In this document: piece after piece, positions 27,998 through 37,121 of the stretch
Numbering within the stretch: the first letter of the stretch is position 1
Layout: each line of letters opens with the position of its first letter
Assembly (NCBI RefSeq): GCF_015767245.1
Contig: NZ_JADOTV010000003.1
Coordinates: 1-64,000, forward strand
From: Aureivirga sp. CE67
GTDB taxonomy: Bacteria > Bacteroidota > Bacteroidia > Flavobacteriales > Flavobacteriaceae
DNA: 64,000 nucleotides
Direction of reading: 5' to 3'
Position numbers and translations under genes: made by a program
The notes under the pieces: generated by a model
The model's database searches: none
The model's input: only the letters and a program-made list of their open reading frames with translations
What the model was told of the DNA's origin: nothing

Positions 27998-28375
27998 ATG
28001 AATTGTTCTCGTTGTAACACTCAAAATGAAAAAGAGGCAAAATTTTGCCATAACTGTGGAATCGATTTAAAATTAAATCCTTCACAAAAACCTAAACAAT
28101 CGGATATTATCCTTTTATTTTATATATGTTTTGAATTTCTGTTGTTTTTAATTCAAAAAGTAGTTCAAATGCTAAATGAATCTTGGTATAATTCTTCAGC
28201 TCGTTATGTGATGTATACCTTATGGATTTTTTCTAGTTTAAGTATGATCTTAATTCCATTATCAATAAAAAATAAAGTATTCAAATATGTAGGTTTGGTT
28301 ATGGTGCTGATCATGTCTTTATATTGGAGTTATAATAATATTCTTGAATTGTTTAAACCTTTGCATGAATATTAA
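27998..28375 (+). CDS. Zinc-ribbon membrane protein
   Basis: 125 residues. The N-terminal zinc ribbon has CSRC..CHNC (Cys3, 6, 17, 20). Two or three membrane helices follow (DIILLFYICFEFLLFLIQ, YVMYTLWIFSSLSMILIPL, YVGLVMVLIMSLYWSY). The zinc ribbon matches the one in the RDD gene 11 bases upstream, so the two probably work together at the membrane. Function unknown. Confidence 0.7.
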   Translation: MNCSRCNTQNEKEAKFCHNCGIDLKLNPSQKPKQSDIILLFYICFEFLLFLIQKVVQMLNESWYNSSARYVMYTLWIFSSLSMILIPLSIKNKVFKYVGLVMVLIMSLYWSYNNILELFKPLHEY

Positions 28376-28379
28376 GACT

Positions 28380-28874
28380 ATGTTCCATTTTTTTAAAAAG
28401 AAGAAGAAACCAATTTTAGAAACTCCAATCACGACGTTTTGTATTCCTGGTATTTGGAAAGAAAGAAATGAAATTGTTACTGCTATCGCAGAAAATAATT
28501 TGAACGAATATATTTTTGCTGGTTTTGTTTTGTTAAACCTTAAAAATAATAATGCGTTTACCCTCGAAATCTGTGAATTTGATTCTAATCTAAAAGAATT
28601 ATTCAAAAGAGTAGAGGGGAATAATAGAATTTCAGATGCTATTTTATGTGAAATAGAAAATACTAATTTTGTCGCATATTTATCATTTGAAACTAAAACG
28701 GAGGAAGATATAAAAGAAATAGCTTTAGCAGCAAATGCAATTTTGAAATCTGGAGGAGTAGTTGTTAAAATAGAAAATACAAATATAGCTTTTACAAAAG
28801 AAGATTGGTTTGAATTGTCAACTGAAAAACTAAGAGCCTTTTTATTTGAAGAGAATTTAAAAGACACCAATTGA
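28380..28874 (+). CDS. Hypothetical cytoplasmic protein
   Basis: 164 residues from the ATG at 28380. An in-frame start at 28344 would overlap the previous gene by 32 bases and adds nothing conserved. The N-terminus is a short Lys-rich stretch (FHFFKKKKKP), followed by a compact alpha/beta domain. It resembles DUF4261-like proteins only vaguely. It is the last gene of a three-gene run with the zinc-ribbon genes and ends at a clear terminator. Confidence 0.6.
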   Translation: MFHFFKKKKKPILETPITTFCIPGIWKERNEIVTAIAENNLNEYIFAGFVLLNLKNNNAFTLEICEFDSNLKELFKRVEGNNRISDAILCEIENTNFVAYLSFETKTEEDIKEIALAANAILKSGGVVVKIENTNIAFTKEDWFELSTEKLRAFLFEENLKDTN

Positions 28875-28901
28875 AAATTGAAAATATAAAATAATAACTA
28901 A

Positions 28902-28931
28902 AAAAATCCATTCACTCGAATGGATTTTTTG
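28902..28931 (+). terminator. Terminator of the zinc-ribbon cluster
   Basis: AAAAATCCATTC (28902-28913) pairs with GAATGGATTTTT (28918-28929). A/T runs on both sides also suit the convergent gene ending at 28977. Confidence 0.9.
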
Positions 28932-28976
28932 TTTTAAAGCCTGTTTAAATCTTTATCAAAAAGATTTATATGCTTC

Positions 28977-30056
28977 TTAAAAATTTGGATTCTTTTCATG
29001 ATAATTAATCAAAGTTTTTACCATCACGGAATAACTTTTAATTCCATTTTTTTGATTATTAGCCTTTAAATATCCGTTGTAAATATCTTTAATAAAAGGC
29101 TCCAATAAATCATTATCATATTTTTTGTTCATCTCTCGATGAATCTTCATGTTTTCGATAACTCCAACATTTAAATGTTTTTTAATTTCATCATAAGCTT
29201 CTGGATTGTTTCTGTATAAATTTGAAATACAATAACGCATTGCCATATAATATCCAGAGAATTGAAAGAAAATATCTTCGCTATGTGTACAAGCTAAAAA
29301 ACTAATAAAATTAGCTTCGTTTTCTGCAGCATAACCCAATTGATGCGCAATTTCGTGCGAAGTAGTAGAAGGCATTGAAACAATTGGAATATTATAATTT
29401 ACTTGTGCTTCATTCGTAAAAGGATTCAAATAACCAGAAAATCCCATATAACTTAAAACGGTACTATAAATAGAAGTTTTCACAGAAGGAGGGATGTATT
29501 CAGGGAAATCATATTTTTCATGAATTGCTGCAAAACCAGATTTTGTTCTAAGAAAAACGTCCTTCGTAGAATGCGGAATTACTACTGGAAGGTGTTTTGA
29601 ATTTGTTATTTCTTCTTGTAAAGCATTTGTTTTTAGAATCAACTTTTTTGTAATTGTTATTAACTGTTCTTCGGTGTAATTGTTATTGGAAAAACCTAAT
29701 TGTTCGTTTAATGGAAGTCGATAATAATTTAAACCCCAAAAAATATTAAATATAAAAAATACTACAGAAAATGTAGCGAAAAGTTTTAAAATAATTAATT
29801 TAAAGAATCTTAAACGACAATAAAAGAGCTTAAAAATTAAAGTTAATAGGTAAATAGATAAAATTGTATATAAAATATCTCCAACAGAAAATGGCACCCA
29901 ACCAAAAATATATCTTAAAGTTTTGGAAATGTATAAATAAATTGATTTTGAGTAGTCATTTTCTATGAATAGTGTCTTGTTTTTTATTAACTTAATAATG
30001 AGTATTTGAACGATTAAAAAAAGGCTCAAAATAATATGTCGTTTTTTATATTTCAT
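28977..30056 (-). CDS. DUF3810 membrane protein with metallopeptidase-like HExxH
   Basis: 359 residues. Three N-terminal membrane segments lie at about 7-22, 52-76 and 87-107. A soluble C-terminal domain follows. A zinc-type motif HEIAH is at 234-238 (SHEIAHQLGYAAENEANF), with a Glu-rich stretch ENEANF right behind that could give the third ligand (gluzincin style). DUF3810 proteins are widespread in Bacteroidota and have no established function; a membrane protease role is an inference from the motif. It is divergent from the porin gene at 30109. Confidence 0.85.
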   Translation of the reverse strand: MKYKKRHIILSLFLIVQILIIKLIKNKTLFIENDYSKSIYLYISKTLRYIFGWVPFSVGDILYTILSIYLLTLIFKLFYCRLRFFKLIILKLFATFSVVFFIFNIFWGLNYYRLPLNEQLGFSNNNYTEEQLITITKKLILKTNALQEEITNSKHLPVVIPHSTKDVFLRTKSGFAAIHEKYDFPEYIPPSVKTSIYSTVLSYMGFSGYLNPFTNEAQVNYNIPIVSMPSTTSHEIAHQLGYAAENEANFISFLACTHSEDIFFQFSGYYMAMRYCISNLYRNNPEAYDEIKKHLNVGVIENMKIHREMNKKYDNDLLEPFIKDIYNGYLKANNQKNGIKSYSVMVKTLINYHEKNPNF

Positions 30057-30063
30057 AGTTTTG
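30056..30063 (+). promoter_or_regulatory. -7 element (TAGTTTTG) for the FadL-like porin
   Basis: Exact TAnnTTTG match 45 bases before the ATG at 30109. It overlaps the start codon of the divergent DUF3810 gene. No clear -33. Confidence 0.45.
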
Positions 30064-30108
30064 TTTTCTAAGTTTAATATTAAATTACAAAATAAAAAGG
30101 AAGAATTT

Positions 30109-31536
30109 ATGAAAGGAATTAAAGAGTTTAAAATATTATTATTAACGTACTTTTTATTTTCAAATGTAGGAGTATTTTCTCAAACAGGAAATTATTGGTC
30201 AGATAATTTTGGTAGTCAATCTGTACTTTTGAATGGTGTAGTAACAGGAAGTGTTGAAGATTTAGGTGCTGTATATTATAATCCGGCGAGAATTGTTTTT
30301 AGTAAAAAAACAGCTTTAACGATTAGTACAAAAGCATATGAAATTAATAATTCATTTATTAATGAACCAGGAGTTGGTAAATTACGTGTGCGAAATGGAA
30401 GTACTGGTGCTAGTCCAAATTTGGTTGCAGGTCTTTTCAAAATCAAAGGTTTGAAAAATCATACGTTTGCTTATTCTTTTCTTTTAAGACAAAAATCTGA
30501 TTTTGATATTTTTAATCGTAGGGAAACAAAAGTTGATAATGATTTATATGTAGAAAAAAGAGTTTTTTCAAAATTAGCAAAAGAAAGATGGTATGGATTA
30601 AGTTGGTCACATTCGATTAGTAAAAAACTAAGTGTTGGGGCTTCTGTATTTTTTAGTTCTAGAAGTCAATCTAACGCTTTAGGTTATCAAATCATTTCTT
30701 TAGAGGATTCTACAAACGTAGCATTACTAGAAAGAAATAATAATTATTCTTATTCCAATTACGCATTAATACCAAAACTAGGTGTTGCTTTTCAAAACAA
30801 TTCATTAGCATTAGGATTGACAGTTACAATTCCAAGAATTAATGTTTCAGGAGATGGGGATATTTTTTATGAAAATATAATCACAGATGATTTTGGATCT
30901 ATAACAGATCAGGATTTATTTGAATATATTGTGAAAAACGATTCAAAATCTAAAGTTCATTCTCCTTTGTCTATTGGTGCTGGAGCCGGAATCTTTTTAG
31001 ATAAAAGCAAAATACATGTTTCCATGGAATATTTTGCGCCTATTAAAAAATATTCCGTTTTAGAAACTGTCCATTTTGAAGGGCAAACTTCTAAAAATAA
31101 TATTGCAGTACGATATCAAGAAAGAGCAAGAAGTATTGTGAATTTTGGTATTGGTTATGAATATAAATTTAATGATAAGCTTACAGCTTATGGAAGTTTT
31201 TCTACAGATTATTCTGCGCAAACCTCAGGAGATTCTGTAATGATTAATGATGAAAATACTCCAGTTTCTTTTTACAAATCAAATTTATATAAAATTGGTG
31301 GTGGTTTTGATTATAATCCAAAATGGGGAGATATTTCTTTTGGTGTAAATTATGCTTTTTCAAACCAAAATATTTTAGATCCATTTAGTTTACCAAGTGG
31401 TTCAAACTTAACATTACCTGGGTCAGCAAATACCTCATCTATAGAATTTAGGCAAAGAAGAGTGCAATTTTTTGTTGGGGTGACATTCCCATTCATCAAA
31501 GAAATTCTTAAAAATCAAATATTTTTTGAAAACTAA
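30109..31536 (+). CDS. Outer-membrane transport protein, OmpP1/FadL-like
   Basis: 475 residues from the ATG at 30109. That ATG follows a good AAGGAAG ribosome site and starts the signal peptide MKGIKEFKILLLTYFLFSNVGVFSQ; a TTG at 30061 is rejected. The mature protein begins GNYWSDNFGSQSVLLNGVVTGSV and has the NPA motif (VYYNPARIVF) near its N-terminus, typical of the OmpP1/FadL/TodX family. About 14 beta-strands with aromatic belts follow. It probably carries hydrophobic compounds such as fatty acids across the outer membrane. An SDR gene starts 13 bases downstream. Confidence 0.85.
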   Translation: MKGIKEFKILLLTYFLFSNVGVFSQTGNYWSDNFGSQSVLLNGVVTGSVEDLGAVYYNPARIVFSKKTALTISTKAYEINNSFINEPGVGKLRVRNGSTGASPNLVAGLFKIKGLKNHTFAYSFLLRQKSDFDIFNRRETKVDNDLYVEKRVFSKLAKERWYGLSWSHSISKKLSVGASVFFSSRSQSNALGYQIISLEDSTNVALLERNNNYSYSNYALIPKLGVAFQNNSLALGLTVTIPRINVSGDGDIFYENIITDDFGSITDQDLFEYIVKNDSKSKVHSPLSIGAGAGIFLDKSKIHVSMEYFAPIKKYSVLETVHFEGQTSKNNIAVRYQERARSIVNFGIGYEYKFNDKLTAYGSFSTDYSAQTSGDSVMINDENTPVSFYKSNLYKIGGGFDYNPKWGDISFGVNYAFSNQNILDPFSLPSGSNLTLPGSANTSSIEFRQRRVQFFVGVTFPFIKEILKNQIFFEN

Positions 31537-31549
31537 TAAAAGTGAAAAT

Positions 31550-32263
31550 ATGAATAAAACAATTTTTATTACTGGTGCTTCTTCAGGAATTGGTTTTGCG
31601 CTATGTATGAAAATGATTAGAAAAGGTTTTAATGTAGTAGGTGTTGCAAGACGAGTTGAAAAACTTGCGGAACTGAACAATCATTATTCTAATCATTTTT
31701 TAGGAGTTTATGCAGACGTTACAGATATCGATAGTATAAAAGAAGCAATTTCGTTGGGTATAGATAAATTTGGTAAAATTGATATTTTGATCAATAATGC
31801 AGGTATCGGTATTATAGGTCCAGTAGGTGAAAATAGCCTTGAAGATTGGAATACGATGATAGATGTGAATGTTAAAGGTGTTATGAATGTAACAAATTTG
31901 CTTTTGCCTCAACTAATACAAAATAAAGGTCACATTATTACCATTGATTCGATAGCTGCACATGAAGTTTTTCCAGGTTCGGTAGTTTACTGCGCTTCGA
32001 AACACGCTGCTAAGGCATTTACAACTGGTTTAGAAAAAGAGCTTCGAGGTAAAGTTCGAGTTACGAAAATTTCTCCAGGTTATGTAAATACAGAGTTTAA
32101 AAATCATTTGAAGTATAAAGAATATTCTGATAAAATGAAAGCTAGCTTTGAAAATGGATTGAATCCGGACACGATTGCGGATGCGATTTATTTTGCGATT
32201 AATCAAGATTCGAATGTAGCTATTAATGAAATAATGATAAGACCTTTTGATAATCAAGAGTAA
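31550..32263 (+). CDS. Short-chain dehydrogenase/reductase
   Basis: 237 residues from the ATG at 31550, 13 bases after the porin gene; an upstream TTG overlap is rejected. Cofactor motif TGASSGIG at 8-15, NNAG at 82-85. Catalytic Ser134 (TIDSIAA), Tyr147 and Lys151 (YCASK). Arg34/Arg35 after the second strand (GVARR) favours NADP. The sequence is of the classical SDR type, oxidising or reducing an unknown small substrate. Being co-transcribed with a FadL-like porin suggests a lipid or hydrophobic substrate, but only by context. Confidence 0.93.
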   Translation: MNKTIFITGASSGIGFALCMKMIRKGFNVVGVARRVEKLAELNNHYSNHFLGVYADVTDIDSIKEAISLGIDKFGKIDILINNAGIGIIGPVGENSLEDWNTMIDVNVKGVMNVTNLLLPQLIQNKGHIITIDSIAAHEVFPGSVVYCASKHAAKAFTTGLEKELRGKVRVTKISPGYVNTEFKNHLKYKEYSDKMKASFENGLNPDTIADAIYFAINQDSNVAINEIMIRPFDNQE

Positions 32264-32313
32264 AAACCTCAACAAATAAAAATTTAAGATTTTCGTTAAA
32301 ATAAACTTAATTT

Positions 32314-32346
32314 TTTGTTTAAAGGTTAAAAGTTAGTATATATTTG
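32314..32346 (+). promoter_or_regulatory. Promoter of the M1 aminopeptidase
   Basis: -33 TTTG at 32314-32317, 21-base spacer, -7 TATATTTG at 32339-32346. Both elements fit the Bacteroidota primary sigma pattern. The ATG follows at 32373. Confidence 0.7.
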
Positions 32347-32372
32347 AATCAATTAATATAAAGAGTATAATT

Positions 32373-34832
32373 ATGAGAAAAATTATGTTATTGTTGTGTC
32401 TAGCAGTGTTTTCGCTTGCTACTGCACAACAAACAGATTTTAAAAATTACAAAGTAGAAAGAACTAAAGTAAATGATTTAGTTCATACGAAGTTAAAAGT
32501 CGATTTCGATTTTAGTAAAAGTCAAATGAATGGTGAAGCTTGGTTGACTTTAACGCCACATTTCTATGATATTTCAAAATTAGAATTAGATGCTAAGGCG
32601 ATGTTAATTCATGAAGTATCTATGGATGGAAATAAATTAGGATATAACTATGAAAAAGATATTTTAACTATTGATTTAGGAAAGGTTTATAAAAAAGGAG
32701 AAGAATACTCAATTTATATTAAATATACTGCGCGTCCTGAAGAAGTAAAACAAGAAGGAAGTGCTGCTATTACGGATGCTAAAGGTCTTTACTTTATTGA
32801 CCCAAGAGATGAAGATCCTGAGAAACCTACACAAATCTGGACACAAGGTGAAACGGAGTCTAGTAGCTGTTGGTTCCCAACTATCGATGCTCCTAACCAA
32901 AAGACTACACAAGAAATTTATATGACAGTACCTAGTAAATATGTTACGTTATCTAATGGTCTTTTATTAGAACAAAAAGATAATGGAAATAATACTAGAA
33001 CGGATTATTGGAAAATGGATCAAAAACATGCTCCTTACTTATTCTTTATGGGGGTTGGTGAGTTTAGTATCGTAAAAGATAAGTGGGAAGACTTAGCTGT
33101 TGATTATTATGTAGAGAAAAAGTATGAGCCATATGCTCAAGAGATTTTTGGTCACACTCCAGAGATGATGACTTTCTTTTCTAAACTTACAGGAGTTCGT
33201 TACCCTTGGGTAAAGTATCACCAAATGGTAGGTAGAGATTATGTAAGTGGAGCAATGGAAAATACTACAGCAGTTATTCACGGAGAAGGAGTTTATCAAA
33301 CACATAGTGAATTAGTAGATGAGAATACTTGGGAGTCTACAATTGCTCACGAATTATTCCACCACTGGTTTGGAGATTATGTTACTTGTGCTAGTTGGAG
33401 TAATTTAACAGTTAACGAATCTTTTGCAAATTATAGTGAGTATTTATGGTTTGAATATAAATATGGAAGAGATAAAGCTGATGAGCATTTATATTCAGAT
33501 ACACAAGGTTACTTATTAGGTAATAACCAATTTAAAGATTTAGTTCGCTTTTATTATAAAAAACGTGAAGATATGTTTGATGCTGTAAGTTATAATAAAG
33601 GTGGAGCTATCTTACATATGTTAAGAAGTTATTTAGGAGATGATGCTTTCTTTGCGGGTCTTAATAAATATTTAGAAGATAATAAATTTGGAACTGGAGA
33701 AGCGCATCAATTAAGAATTGCTTTAGAAGAAGTAAGTGGTAGAGATCTTAACTGGTTCTTTAACCAATGGTATTTTGGAAACAACAATATCAAAATGGAC
33801 GTAAACTACGATTATGATGAAGTAAGTAGCGTAGTTACTATAGACCTTAATCAAAAAGATAAGATTTTTGAATTCCCATTAACTATTGATATCTACGAAA
33901 ATGGTATTAAAAAATCTCATGATGTTTGGGTTGACAAACAATCACAATCTTTCAAATTTGAATATACAAGAAAACCAGATTTAATTAATGTAGGAGCAAA
34001 AAGAGTTTTATTAGCACAAATCAATGATAATAGTAAAACTTTACAAAACTATATTTTCCAATATAACAATGCACCTTTATTCTTAGATAGGAGAGAAGCT
34101 ATTCTTGAAATTGCAAAACATCAAGATGACAAAGCAGCTTTTGAAACATTGGTAAAAGCATTAAACGATAAATATCACGGTTTACGTATCCTAGCTTTAG
34201 AGCATATTGACTTAAGTAATAAAAAAGATAGAAGAAAGAAAAATGCTATCAAGATTATTGAAAAGTTAGCTAAATCTGATCCTAAAACATTAGTACAAGC
34301 AGAAGCTATTGAGGTGTTAGGTAAATTAATGGAAGATAAATATGAAAATATTTTCAAAAAAGGATTAACTAGTGAATCAAATTCTGTTCGTAAGAGTTCT
34401 ATTACTGCCTTATACCAAAATCCTAAAACAAAAGCATATGTAATTGAAAAAGCTAAAACGTATCCTAAAGATGAAAAGGAATTATTAGCAGATGCTATTG
34501 CACATATTTTTGTAAAAGAAAAAGTAGAAACAGAAATGCCTTTTATTGCTAATCATGTATTAGAAGGAATGTTCTATACACAAGATCAACAAACACAAGC
34601 TTTATATAAAAATGCTTTTGACTGGATAGGATCAAGTAACAATACAGAAGCTATTACTAATTTAGTAAATAAATTAGTAGAGATCGGTAAGAGATATAAG
34701 CAATATGGTTTAGATAAAATTGGAATTCAATTATTAAGACAAATGAATGATTTCCAAAATAAAGAGAACCATTCTAACAAAGCAGAAAATGTTGCTATTA
34801 TCAATAAAGGAATTGAAAGACTTGTAGAATAA
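32373..34832 (+). CDS. M1 family aminopeptidase, exported
   Basis: 819 residues. Signal peptide MRKIMLLLCLAVFSLATAQ. N-terminal M1 beta domain, then the exopeptidase motif GAMEN (residues 293-297) and the zinc motif HELFHHW (His326, Glu327, His330) with Glu349 (NLTVNESF) as the third ligand. The C-terminal third is HEAT-like helices. It cleaves N-terminal residues from peptides, here in the periplasm. The length is typical of flavobacterial M1 enzymes. It has its own promoter and terminator. Confidence 0.95.
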   Translation: MRKIMLLLCLAVFSLATAQQTDFKNYKVERTKVNDLVHTKLKVDFDFSKSQMNGEAWLTLTPHFYDISKLELDAKAMLIHEVSMDGNKLGYNYEKDILTIDLGKVYKKGEEYSIYIKYTARPEEVKQEGSAAITDAKGLYFIDPRDEDPEKPTQIWTQGETESSSCWFPTIDAPNQKTTQEIYMTVPSKYVTLSNGLLLEQKDNGNNTRTDYWKMDQKHAPYLFFMGVGEFSIVKDKWEDLAVDYYVEKKYEPYAQEIFGHTPEMMTFFSKLTGVRYPWVKYHQMVGRDYVSGAMENTTAVIHGEGVYQTHSELVDENTWESTIAHELFHHWFGDYVTCASWSNLTVNESFANYSEYLWFEYKYGRDKADEHLYSDTQGYLLGNNQFKDLVRFYYKKREDMFDAVSYNKGGAILHMLRSYLGDDAFFAGLNKYLEDNKFGTGEAHQLRIALEEVSGRDLNWFFNQWYFGNNNIKMDVNYDYDEVSSVVTIDLNQKDKIFEFPLTIDIYENGIKKSHDVWVDKQSQSFKFEYTRKPDLINVGAKRVLLAQINDNSKTLQNYIFQYNNAPLFLDRREAILEIAKHQDDKAAFETLVKALNDKYHGLRILALEHIDLSNKKDRRKKNAIKIIEKLAKSDPKTLVQAEAIEVLGKLMEDKYENIFKKGLTSESNSVRKSSITALYQNPKTKAYVIEKAKTYPKDEKELLADAIAHIFVKEKVETEMPFIANHVLEGMFYTQDQQTQALYKNAFDWIGSSNNTEAITNLVNKLVEIGKRYKQYGLDKIGIQLLRQMNDFQNKENHSNKAENVAIINKGIERLVE

Positions 34833-34850
34833 GTCGAAATTTTGAATCAT

Positions 34851-34883
34851 AAAAAAAGCCTTAGATTTTTCTAAGGCTTTTTT
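34851..34883. terminator. Bidirectional terminator
   Basis: AAAAAGCCTTAGA with TCTAAGGCTTTTT, A/T runs on both sides. It serves the M1 gene and the convergent DUF3817 gene ending at 34887. Confidence 0.9.
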
Positions 34884-34886
34884 GTT

Positions 34887-35189
34887 TTACATATGTTTTT
34901 GAATAATTGGTATCAATATTTTTTTGTCCATTACAAATGTTCCAAAAGGAAATACAGAAGCGATCATTACATAGAATAATGTTTTGAAATCCCATTTTAC
35001 TTTGTATCCTATATATAAAGCGAAGATTACATAAATAACAAAAAGGAATCCGTGAATAGATCCTACATATCTTACAGGTTCTTCATGACCAATTGTATAT
35101 TTTATAGGCATCGCAATAAAAAATAATATTATTGCCGAAAGACCTTCCATGATACTTATACTTCTAAATAGTTTTAATTCTTTTAACAT
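34887..35189 (-). CDS. DUF3817 integral membrane protein
   Basis: 100 residues from the ATG at 35189; an in-frame ATG at 35228 would put the start on the -7 element (CAAATATA at 35226-35233 on the plus strand, TATATTTG on the minus strand). Three membrane helices at about 13-31, 42-63 and 69-90. The motif SIMEGLSAIILFF plus the HG in GSIHGFLFVIYVI are the DUF3817 signature. Function unknown. Confidence 0.85.
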   Translation of the reverse strand: MLKELKLFRSISIMEGLSAIILFFIAMPIKYTIGHEEPVRYVGSIHGFLFVIYVIFALYIGYKVKWDFKTLFYVMIASVFPFGTFVMDKKILIPIIQKHM

Positions 35190-35319
35190 GATAAATCGTG
35201 TTTTTTTGTTTCCTAATTCAATCTGCAAATATACGAGTTAATAAAACATTAACATTTTTAGAATTCAATTTTATTAAAATATTAACAAGTAAGTAAATTC
35301 CTATTTGTACTTTTGTTTT

Positions 35320-35398
35320 AGAAATAATTATCAACGGGGGTTGATTTCTTTCTTATCACAGAAAGACACACAGCTATCAATGATAGCTGTGTTTTTGT
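35320..35398 (+). ncRNA. Candidate small RNA, three hairpins with terminator
   Basis: The -7 element TACTTTTG at 35308-35315 sits just ahead. Three hairpins then follow in a row. H1 is ATCAAC-GGGG-GTTGAT (35330-35345). H2 is TCTTTCT-N6-AGAAAGA (35347-35366). H3 is a 12-bp terminator stem ACACAGCTATCA/TGATAGCTGTGT (35368-35392). A T-run follows on the plus strand only. The transcript would be about 75 nt. There is no ORF and no upstream + strand gene, so the terminator needs a short transcript of its own. It could match a known flavobacterial RNA motif such as Flavo-1, which I cannot check. A -33 element is not evident. Confidence 0.6.
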
Positions 35399-35410
35399 TT
35401 TATAAAGTAT

Positions 35411-36076
35411 CTAATTTTTTATTACAACCATAGTTGCTACTTGACTTGTCAATAATCCCCAATTCTTCGAAGAAACTAAAACTCCATTTTCATCATAAAC
35501 TCTAAGCTCTGCAGTATTTGGTCCAACACGTCCTTGATTTACAGCTTGAATATTTATTTTGTTATATCCGTCTTTTAATTCTAAAATCAATGATGTAGAA
35601 TATCCTTTTAAATTTATATGTTGTGCTTGCGGACTATCATTCAAAAATATTTTAACTTGATCACTATCTACTAAACCAAAGTCACGAAAAACGATGGAAA
35701 TTCTTTTTGTATTCACATCAATTTTTCCTAAATATTGCGTAGTTTCTTTTACACCATATTCTCCACCGTTAAAATATTGAATAGTTTTTACACCTCTATT
35801 ATCTCTTTCATATTGATTCATGAAGTTTTTATCAGACTCTTCCACCTTATAATCATCCACAGCATTTTCACTTATATTGTTATCAATTTTTGGTAACTCA
35901 AAAGTTGGAGTAGTAGGTTTTGTTGTTTTGTTATCTTTTAGATCAAATGTAACATTATCAAATTTAGATTTTGTTTTATTCTCCAAAGAATCAATTGATT
36001 TCACTACTAAAGGAAATTCTTGAGAGATTCCTTTAGCTGAAATAATTAAGAAAAAAAGTAATAGTAATTTTTTCAT
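35411..36076 (-). CDS. Exported protein of unknown function
   Basis: 221 residues. Signal peptide MKKLLLLFFLIISAKGISQ. Then a charged, probably flexible region to ~100, and a C-terminal beta-sandwich of about 110 residues (ISIVFRDFGLVDSDQVKIFLN, GYNKINIQAVNQGRVGPNTAELRVYDENG). The last part resembles secreted Ig-like domains in Bacteroidota without a specific match. No sorting domain, so it is probably periplasmic. A two-part promoter lies at 36094-36124. Confidence 0.7.
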   Translation of the reverse strand: MKKLLLLFFLIISAKGISQEFPLVVKSIDSLENKTKSKFDNVTFDLKDNKTTKPTTPTFELPKIDNNISENAVDDYKVEESDKNFMNQYERDNRGVKTIQYFNGGEYGVKETTQYLGKIDVNTKRISIVFRDFGLVDSDQVKIFLNDSPQAQHINLKGYSTSLILELKDGYNKINIQAVNQGRVGPNTAELRVYDENGVLVSSKNWGLLTSQVATMVVIKN

Positions 36077-36093
36077 GTAATCTTAAATTTTAT

Positions 36094-36124
36094 CAAAATT
36101 AAATAAATATTTATTGAGAACCAA
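36094..36124 (-). promoter_or_regulatory. Promoter of the exported protein gene
   Basis: Read on the minus strand: -33 TTG (36124-36122), 20-base spacer, -7 TAATTTTG (36101-36094). It is 18 bases before the ATG. Confidence 0.6.
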
Positions 36125-36157
36125 TTTTTTAATATTCTTACAAAACTTATTCCAATA

Positions 36158-37030
36158 TTAAGTTTCAAAATATTTATTTTTAAAAGTTTTAGGTGTCATA
36201 TTTTCATATTTTTTAAAAACTCTTGAAAAATATGAATAATCATCATAACCTAATTTCAATGCTGTTTCCGAAATTGGTATATCTGTATGAATTAGTAGTC
36301 TTTTTGCTTCTAAAATTACACGATCCATAATGAAATTTGTCAAAGTAATTCCAATTGTTTCTTTACAAATTCTGTTTAAATGTTTCAAAGAAGTATGCAT
36401 TTTATCAGCATAAAAGCTAGGATTTTTAGAATGAACATAATTTTCATCAATTATCTTCTCTAATTTCTGTATTTGATGGACATAAGAATTATTCTGAAAA
36501 TTATTTTCAATTTCTGTGATTAAAAGACGATTCAATTTAACATAAAAAACATCTAATAAATTCAATATTAAATTATCTTCACTGTAATTATTCAAATACT
36601 CTTCTTTAATTTCATTAATATAATTTAAGAAAAGATCCAAATCTTCCTCTTTAATAGAGTAGGAAGGAGTATTTAAAAATGAATTATAAAAAGGGTAATC
36701 TTCAATTCGTTTAGTATTGAAATATAAATTATAAAAATCTTTTGTGTGAAAAAAAATGTAACCATCAATATCCTGAGAAAGATTCCAATGATGAATTTGC
36801 CCTGGACTTAAAAAAAAGATAGATCCTTTTTTTACATCATATTTTTTAAAATCAATTTCATGAACTCCAGTACCATTTGTAAATATAACTGTCAGATAAA
36901 AATTATGTTTATGTGGTTTACTTATAAAATCATGACCAGAAAGATGCGAATTCAAATCATTTATATAAAAATCACTATTAAACTTTCTACAGTTAAATTG
37001 TTGTATCGAAAATATTGGTAATTTATCCAT
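36158..37030 (-). CDS. AraC family transcriptional regulator
   Basis: 290 residues. An N-terminal cupin-type sensing domain at about 20-130 carries the HKHNFYLTVIF and PGQIHHWNL motifs. The C-terminal double helix-turn-helix is at about 190-288: FYADKMHTSLKHLNRICKE and the AraC signature ISETALKLGYDDYSYFSRVFKKYENMTPKTFK. It senses an unknown small molecule. Its upstream side faces the DUF983 gene; the TGTCC direct repeat at 37042-37055 could be part of a control region, but this is weak. Confidence 0.92.
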   Translation of the reverse strand: MDKLPIFSIQQFNCRKFNSDFYINDLNSHLSGHDFISKPHKHNFYLTVIFTNGTGVHEIDFKKYDVKKGSIFFLSPGQIHHWNLSQDIDGYIFFHTKDFYNLYFNTKRIEDYPFYNSFLNTPSYSIKEEDLDLFLNYINEIKEEYLNNYSEDNLILNLLDVFYVKLNRLLITEIENNFQNNSYVHQIQKLEKIIDENYVHSKNPSFYADKMHTSLKHLNRICKETIGITLTNFIMDRVILEAKRLLIHTDIPISETALKLGYDDYSYFSRVFKKYENMTPKTFKNKYFET

Positions 37031-37121
37031 TTATACTCTAATGTCCTTTTTGTCCTAACATATGAGTATAAAAGTAAACTATATTTTCAAAAAAATGATG
37101 AATTTTGAAAAAAAATAATCG

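Noticed and set aside
28319-28870. A 183-residue minus-strand ORF
   Set aside because: It overlaps the whole 28380-28874 gene, which has a terminator, operon context and protein-like composition.
37042-37055. TGTCCTTTTTGTCC direct repeat as an AraC operator
   Set aside because: Only a short repeat near the araC start; no supporting promoter element or second copy, so it is mentioned under the gene and not listed as a site.
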